64,000 nt of DNA from Phoronis australis (lineage: Eukaryota > Phoronida > Phoronidae), in NCBI GenBank assembly GCA_002633005.1, contig NMRA01000017.1:1550680-1614679 (forward strand), given 5' to 3'. Every line of letters begins with the position of its first letter. Positions within the stretch are counted from its first letter, which is position 1. Under the pieces are notes generated by a model. That model saw nothing but the letters and a program-made list of their open reading frames with translations. It was not told where the DNA came from and did no database searches. A program made the translations under genes and the position numbers. Of the stretch, positions 58,076 through 64,000 are shown piece after piece.

Positions 58076-59350
58076 GGCTCCCATGACCACCAGACTTTAC
58101 TCAGTCCCTTTTATTACTCGAAACTCAAATACTCAGACTGGCTAATTTCTCATGTTTTTGACACCACCAAATCATACCTAACCAAAAGAGCTTGAAATAT
58201 AAGTAGTTCTCATTTTTCCAATATTTCTCCAGTAAAATTTGTCAAATGGTTAAGATGGTGTGAAATAGTCGAAAATTCAGCACACAATTGCTTACACCTA
58301 AATTATTGATTTCCTTCATGTAAACAGTCATGATTGCACTTAACTTTCTCAAAAAGCTGAGATTTCATTTAAAGTCACCAAGAAATACGACAAAGGTAAC
58401 CCAAATGACTCGGAGAACTTTGTGGGTTAACGGTGTTTTATGTTCCTCAACCGATCATTCAGGCCATTGGCAAGAAAAAATAGGTACACGACACTAGTTT
58501 GATAGAGTTGCCTGGCCTTTTCAATAAATGGAAGTATCATATCAATAGTAGATGATCTCTTTCTCTTGATGACAGATCTAATTGTAATCATACCAAAGAA
58601 CATTGTGAGACTGTAAGAGTGTTAATCAGGACATTTCCCACATAGAGAGAAGAAATGGTCTGTAAGAGCCGACACACCCTGTTACATGTTTAGTATTCTT
58701 TGATTTTCGTTCGCCATCTGTTGGTGGTTTTTGAGTTGGTGATGAGGCTTCTATCACGTCTCTTTTGCCACACGACTTGTCTATATTCTTCAATTTTAGT
58801 ATTTTGCATATGACTGTACGAATACTTGACTGACCATGGTTTCTAGGTGCACCGCGCCAATTTGGTTCATTTTCACTCCAATGCCTTTACTGATAAGTTT
58901 AGCTACAGTTTTGTCGTGATTTTTGCTAAAACTTTGTGTTAGCATATTGCAGTTAGTTCTATTATTGTGTCAGAACTTCCAACGTTGTAATGCGTTTTCT
59001 AAGTACCTGTTTTTATATTACCGTAGACACAAGTAGCTCGACATGACTAAGTACATACAAGGCAGTGTGAAATTTTAGTATTTGTAAATTTATGACTAAC
59101 GCATTGTTCCACTGCCTCATAGAACGTTTTTTTGTATGTTACAGTTGAACCGAGCCACTAACTATGAAATAACGTTTACCTCAATTCAAGCTCGCATTCA
59201 TTCATGTGACCACTATGATTCATTTATTCCATTACTGAAGATAATAATGATAATCAAGAGCTTTCCAAGGTAAAATAAGTATTTAAAAACATGCATTAGG
59301 AAATCACTAACAAAAATATTACTTCTAGTTACATATTGGAAAGTGCTTAC
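58076..59350 (-). other. Intron sequence, no recognised feature
   Basis: No repeats or coding signals were recognised between the MITE and the exon at 59351. Confidence 0.45.
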
Positions 59351-59562
59351 ATTGTAGAAATTCAATATATCACTCTGCACATCTTCAATGAAGTATCTGA
59401 CACGGAAGATGACCTTCTTGATAGCCTTAATCCAGGGAAGGCCATCATAGTCGCTGACCTTCTCGATGAATTCTATGACATTGTTAACAAGCTGCTGGAT
59501 CCTGTTTGGGAAGTCTCTGACAATGTTGACAAGATCGTTTATTATTCCCTTTATTCCCTTTT
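59351..59562 (-). CDS. Most upstream exon recognised: helical segment
   Basis: Acceptor CTTTTGTTTCAG at 59563, donor GTAAGC at 59350. It enters in phase 1 and leaves in phase 0, so at least one more exon lies upstream. It encodes 'KGIKGIINDLVNIVRDF', 'RIQQLVNNVIEFIEKV' and 'YFIEDVQSDILNFYN'. I could not find the preceding exon or a signal peptide between here and 64000. Confidence 0.9.
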
Positions 59563-60034
59563 CTGAAACAAAAGCACCAAAAACATCATAGTTCCAGATG
59601 GCCAATTGTTGTCAGAACTTGCTGGATATCAAAAACGTTCTCCATGCAAAAAATGAGTACAACATTTTTATCAGGTGTCCCAAAAAAGTGAGTCGCTTTT
59701 TGGCAAGTAATTTCTCAGCAATTGACCAAGCGAATTCATTCAAATCTTTCACAATGTATCTTCAGGATGTTATCAACAAGTCTACAAAGAATCTCAGAGA
59801 AATATAAAAATTATGAAAGTACTGTGAAATTCAAAACAGCCAGGGGAAAAATGCAATATCACAATGACTTCCATTGTGTTCAAGCTGTGCTGGCATCTGT
59901 CAGTCAAAAATTGCCTGCCTGGTTCTCAAGTCAACTGTTTTTTATTGTCAGATTTGTATCAAAATCAGTTCTGTCCAATATTCCAGTATGTAGGGATGCC
60001 TTTGAGTGAAAGTGATCACTTTACAATTGAAACC

Positions 60035-60785
60035 TGTTTCAAGAAGAAAGGGTGGAGCAGAAGAATTGAAAGAAAGTTCCCAGGAAAAGGGTGGAGTTGT
60101 GTGACTGTAAACTGACTTGCTGCTAAAATATGCAACACAGGGTCTGTTGCGCGTAAAAGCGGCAGTGGGAGATCCATGACTGCATGTTCAAAAGAAAACG
60201 ACGATTGTGTTGAGGAACTGATTCAATCCCAGGAGGACAACCCAGGGAATTTATGAGAGAAGTCACAACCGGTTTACAAGTGAGCAAGTCTTCTGTGCAA
60301 AGAAGAAAACTGGAGTTAAAATCCTTGAAAAGCATGTGGGTATCACGGAGACATCAAAATGTTAAAAGGAAAAAACTCGATGCCGCTACCTGCATGACCA
60401 CTATTCGGCCACTATGAAAAGAATCATTTTAATTGACGAAAAAGATTTTACGCCTAGAAATCGTTAAAAATCACCAAAACGATCGTGTATATGGGAAACA
60501 AACACGAGAAATTCAACCTTCTCGACTGCTTGATAATGAGACTTCCAGATTTTCCAAAAAGGTAATGGTTTCCGCTGGAGTACCTTGGGAAGGAAAAACA
60601 TTAAATATTCATTTTATTGACACTGATAGAGCCAAAAAGTTAACAGTCAATGCTATACACAGTTACTGGATGACAATCTTCTCCCGGATTGCAGGCGACT
60701 TTATCCTGGAAAAGATTACGTGTTTCAGCAAGAAGGGGCTCCTTGACACATGAGCAAGATAACCCAGGCTCATCTGGAGGAGGCA
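60035..60785 (+). pseudogene. Tc1/mariner-superfamily transposase remnant
   Basis: N-terminal helix-turn-helix: 'KKKGWSRRIERKFPGKGW' and 'VARKSGSGRSMTAC' with 'VEELIQSQEDNPG'. Catalytic part: 'IDEKDFT' (first Asp), 'LEIVKNHQNDRVYGKQTRE', 'VMVSAGVPWEGKT', 'HFIDTDRAK', 'PGKDYVFQQEGAP' where the second catalytic Asp is now Glu. Several frameshifts and stops. Its 3' end is replaced by an HOR-family head at about 60789. Confidence 0.85.
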
Positions 60786-60787
60786 AC

Positions 60788-60865
60788 ACCAAAATTCAAC
60801 ACCAAGAGCAACGTGGAGCGTTGAAATGCGCCCACGAATGCATCGCAAATGGTGAGCTTTTGGGG
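60788..60865 (+). repeat. HOR-family head, isolated
   Basis: 'AGAGCAACGTGGAGCGTTGA' then 'AATGCGCCCACGAATGCATC'. No array follows; sequence like family S ('GGTTAACGCCCATTCTC') comes next. Confidence 0.7.
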
Positions 60866-60884
60866 TTTATTTACTGTAAATGTT

Positions 60885-61080
60885 CAGGTTAACGCCCATT
60901 CTCAGTTAGCCCCCCCCACCCCTACTTTAGGTGGATTTTCGATTTAACCACCCACTGCTCGGTTAACTACCCATCTGCGAGTTTTGAAGATTTCCAGTTA
61001 AGCGCCCACCTCTCGGTTAATAGCGTCCGTCCCCGATTTTTAAAGATTGAAGATTTAGCGCCCAGTGCTATACAAACGCG
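60885..61080 (+). repeat. 'GGTTAACGCCCAC'-rich repeat, family S-like
   Basis: About five loose repeats of 'GGTTAA.(C)GCCCA' spaced 30-45 bp, as in the right parts of 50315-50728 and 63460-63540. Confidence 0.55.
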
Positions 61081-63194
61081 CGATTCCCCGACTTTTAGAT
61101 CGATGATCACAACTAGAGTGCAACGATGGCCTCCGAGCCGGCGGGTTGGCAATGTGAATTATAATACAAGTAACGAATTCTTGTCTCGGGTCATGGATTT
61201 ACTTCAAAAGATAATACTTGAACGTTTTGTCACTTTATTTTCTTCCCATGTTCAAAAATTTTAAGAACCCCGCCGGCTTCAATGCCTCCGCTTTTAGCGA
61301 TGCGGTCTGCCACACTGAGTTTCTGTTTGCAGTGCAATACATAAAACATATATTCAAAAAAAAATCAAGCCAGAGAAATGTGACAGTGGTTTTTCCAACC
61401 CTTCCAACTCGCTTTTGGTAGGAAGCTCTCATATTTTGAAGAATTTCCATAACTCATGGAAAGATGTCAAATTCTCCCTATTTTGATGATTGTAATTGCC
61501 AGGTTGTCGAGGATGTGTAGCGATCGAACGGACAGTGCACCTCGTTGGCCCATTTGCTGTCTCTCGATTTCTGAATTCAAAGGTTGGTAATACGTTACTG
61601 GATGTTTGTGTATCATCTTGAAGAAATAATAAACTGCAAGTCAAATTTTGTTTTTCGCTTATTGCATCTCAGACAAGTTGGCGTTAGCAGATTCCGCCAA
61701 AGTCACTGGCGGTTCTTTATAGTAAGATTTTTTGCGACAGGCGTAACTGTGAATTATCGTATCCACCTAGCCTCTTAGCTTCCCAAATACTTTTGTCTCT
61801 ACATTGGGCAGTTTCAGCCTGAACAAAATTCTTACCATTCGAGTCTGAGACATCTACGGCGTAACTGATTGAAAATTGGTGGCAGTGGTAATGACGTGCA
61901 CGCAGCTAGCCACGGGCATGGAACATCCTGTCCAGGGATCATCGAGCCGGGAAATATTGGAACAGACTGGACATCATAGTTTTGGGTCATTGGAACGGAG
62001 GAATATCGTAAGACACTGTTTTTTTTTGTAACAACAGCTTAAAAGTACAGAGTCGCGCCGGTGTACTCCTTTATGTAGGGCTGTCGCTGTTCTCTTTTGA
62101 TGTGCGATCTCTGAAGTGGTGCACATGTGTAAGTTCCCACACTCTGGAGTACATGTTACCTTGACAACAACATATGTGATTGACAGGTGACTCAAACGTA
62201 TGTGCGTGCTGAATCCAGTCGCTGTCTTTTGTCATATAAAACAAGACCCATATTGAAAGGGATTGTTAAATTACTTGATGGCATTTCCAAGCCTAGTGAC
62301 GGCACATTGTGCGCAAACAGCGGAACCGACCAGTGCTGCAGTGCAATATTGCCGTAGGTGATATAATAGGATAATCTGTACATATTGCGTGTAAAATAAA
62401 TGTGTTTTTCAAGTTGCTTTATGTTTGCCAGGTAGGCCTATCTATTTTAGCCCCCCCCCCCCCGCAGTGGCAGGTACAAGTCATCTATAATCTCAGCTCA
62501 CGTTTCCAAATTTCAGGTCTCCAATGCGGCCTGCAGTTCGTTATGCTGAGCGCGGAGTCTCGGTTGCAAAACACTGACTCGGAAAGGACGCGTTGCTGGT
62601 TGAAGCTCTTCACTAATTTAGTCGTATACCTGCGTATACCTTGGATGCCAGTTATCCGAAGAATTGGGGCTACATCTACGAATTGTTTTTTACCGACGCA
62701 GATACGTGTACGAACTGGTAATTTTTTCCTCGGACTCTACTGTACGTGCTCAATAGACTCATCCCCATTCATAGTGTTAGGAATTTTAAAATAAAATCTT
62801 AAGCAAATGCTTGTTTTTAAGTAATGCCTTTGCGGTAACTTTTGATTGACGACTGGCTCATGTCCACTTAGCCCCGATTCTCATCTTTTTTGCGTGGCGT
62901 GTTTCACGCAATTGGAAGTGGGCAACGCCAGGCGGTCGAGATAAAACAGCTAGCCGTAGAACCGTACGTTGAAAATGAGTCACGGAGTCTAATCTAATCT
63001 AAATCTCCAACATAAACATCCCAAACACAAAAAACACCTGAATTTGCTTTTTAAACTTTTATTACATCAACAATTTTAAAACTGGTCTTTGACTCGAAAC
63101 TTGACAGCTAGGACCATAAATTTGATGCCTGCTGTGATACCTGCAACACATGAAACTCGCATGCGCACACTTCTAAAGTGTCATCGCGTGAGAC
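61081..63194. other. No recognised gene
   Basis: No exon with matching phase and no transposon protein was recognised. There is a run of about 14 C at 62451-62464. Confidence 0.4.
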
Positions 63195-63560
63195 TAGTTG
63201 CAATCCAAGTTATTGTTACTGGTCGTCTGCGCACTACAGCTCTAATAAGGTCGCAGGATGGCACAGGGCTATTACTCACCAATTTTGTAAATTTAATTGT
63301 GATTGACTAATCTGCGGGCAACGGAACATTTCTTGGGATCGTCCGCTGTTATGACAATTTTAGCGATATTTGGCGACTTGACGATAAAGCTCTTTGAAAA
63401 GTTTTACGCATTCCCAGTACGTGTGTCATGTGGTACTCTGATCATGAGGTAAGATTAACCCCCTAGGGCGGTTGTCTGTCGTAATAAGCGCCCATGTTCC
63501 GTTAACCGCCCACCCTGGATTTCTTGAAAGTTCACGTACAATCCATCCAAAAACCGGAAC
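63195..63560 (+). repeat. Repeat family S, copy 2
   Basis: Matches 50315-50728; see that entry. Confidence 0.7.
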
Positions 63561-63614
63561 ATGCCATATTTCATAAAAATCTGTCAAGGAACTTCAGAGA
63601 AACAAAGGAAAATA

Positions 63615-64000
63615 GAACAAGAGCAACGCGGAGCGTTGAAATGCGCCCACAATTGCACCGCATACGGTATCCTTCTAGGGTTGTTTATTGGTACCATAAA
63701 GTGGCCAGTAGAGGGCATACTTTGCAAAATGGAAAGGCATGGTCATTGTCTCCTCAATGGGCTAGGGGCAAAATGTGAGTAATCTTCATAATACAAGCAC
63801 ATCCTATACCTCAGTTGCTTAAAACACCACAGAAACATAGAATTAAAAACAAATTTACCAACATACGAGATTAGCACAGCATTAGAATGCCAGAAACAAA
63901 TTTCTACTTGGAACTTTTCCTTCACAGTCACGAAGTAACACAAAGTATACACCTGAAGACCTATGAAAATACAGAGGTCAATGTAAAATACTAAAATTGC
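63615..64000 (+). repeat. HOR-family element, head and first sub-repeats (runs off the window)
   Basis: A complete head ('GAGCAACGCGGAGCGTTGAA', palindromic CAACGC-GGA-GCGTTG) is followed by 'AAGTGGCCAGTAGAGGGCA', unrelated sequence, and a final 'AAAATTGC' at the window edge. Confidence 0.65.

Larger units (their letters stand above)
1..59562 (-). other. Span of one giant multi-exon gene (both ends open)
   Basis: At least 23 exons on the minus strand were joined by GT/AG splice sites, and the codon phase agrees at every junction; total coding length is about 9.9 kb (about 3,300 residues). No start codon was identified and the reading frame is still open at base 1. The protein is read as extracellular: helical N-terminal part, LECT2/M23-like module, Cys-containing beta-rich region, PAN/apple module, then many fibronectin-III-like repeats with linkers such as 'VDTSPP', 'VDLTPP', 'VDVTPP' and many N-x-S/T sites. 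I do not recognise a named orthologue. Introns reach about 8.5 kb and are full of transposons. The domain calls come from pattern recognition, not from a database search. Confidence 0.85.

Noticed and set aside
59336-59566. 76-codon plus-strand frame
   Set aside because: Antisense shadow of the exon at 59351-59562.
61218-61421. 67-codon plus-strand frame
   Set aside because: No recognised domain, antisense overlap with another random frame, and no supporting splice or promoter signals.

Overview
This is nuclear DNA of an animal. It has spliceosomal introns with GT-AG ends, long AT-rich introns, and many animal-type transposons. The mix (a giant secreted protein of fibronectin-like repeats with a PAN/apple module and an LECT2/M23-like module, HIRAN-type transposon proteins, piggyBac, Ty3/Gypsy, LINE/SINE and mariner relics) suggests a marine invertebrate. 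Hemichordate, cephalochordate, echinoderm or lophotrochozoan are all possible. I cannot name the species.

One protein-coding gene dominates the window. It lies on the minus strand and I could follow it from a first visible exon at 59351-59562 to an exon that runs off the left edge (1-2745). I placed 23 exons plus one possible cassette exon. Every junction has GT/AG ends and every reading-frame phase agrees, giving about 3,300 residues so far; the start codon and the C-terminus lie outside the visible model. From the N-terminal side the protein holds helical segments (59.5-49.5 kb), an M23/LECT2-like domain that has lost some metal and catalytic residues (47.0-43.0 kb), several Cys-containing beta-rich segments (43-25 kb), a PAN/apple module (about 15.8-15.9 kb), and a long series of fibronectin-III-like repeats joined by 'VDxTPP'-type linkers (16.6-0 kb). 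It is probably secreted or cell-surface. The 5' half has small exons in large repeat-filled introns; the 3' half has very large exons.

Two single-N positions (4316 and 31138) each sit between two near-identical copies of the same sequence (509 bp and 1,256 bp offset), each containing an exon. The first breaks the reading frame unless removed. Both look like false duplications from the assembly.

The introns are a nest of mobile elements. (1) A family with terminal inverted repeats (ends TACCGTATTYGCC), some copies carrying a HIRAN-like protein, has about five copies; one sits in a Ty3/Gypsy reverse transcriptase and its removal with one copy of a 3-bp AGT target repeat restores the frame. (2) A LINE 3' end is inserted in another copy of that family, and a tRNA-derived SINE at 33.9 kb shares the LINE's 3' tail. 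(3) A higher-order repeat family is built of ~150-bp sub-repeats and ends in an inverted ATGCGCCCAC / GTGGGCGCAT. (4) Two piggyBac-type elements with TTAA targets are present, one within family 3. (5) Several MITE or foldback elements occur at 33.5, 34.6, 42.3 and 57.6 kb. (6) A mariner relic lies at 60 kb. I found no tRNA, rRNA or CRISPR array outside the SINE head.
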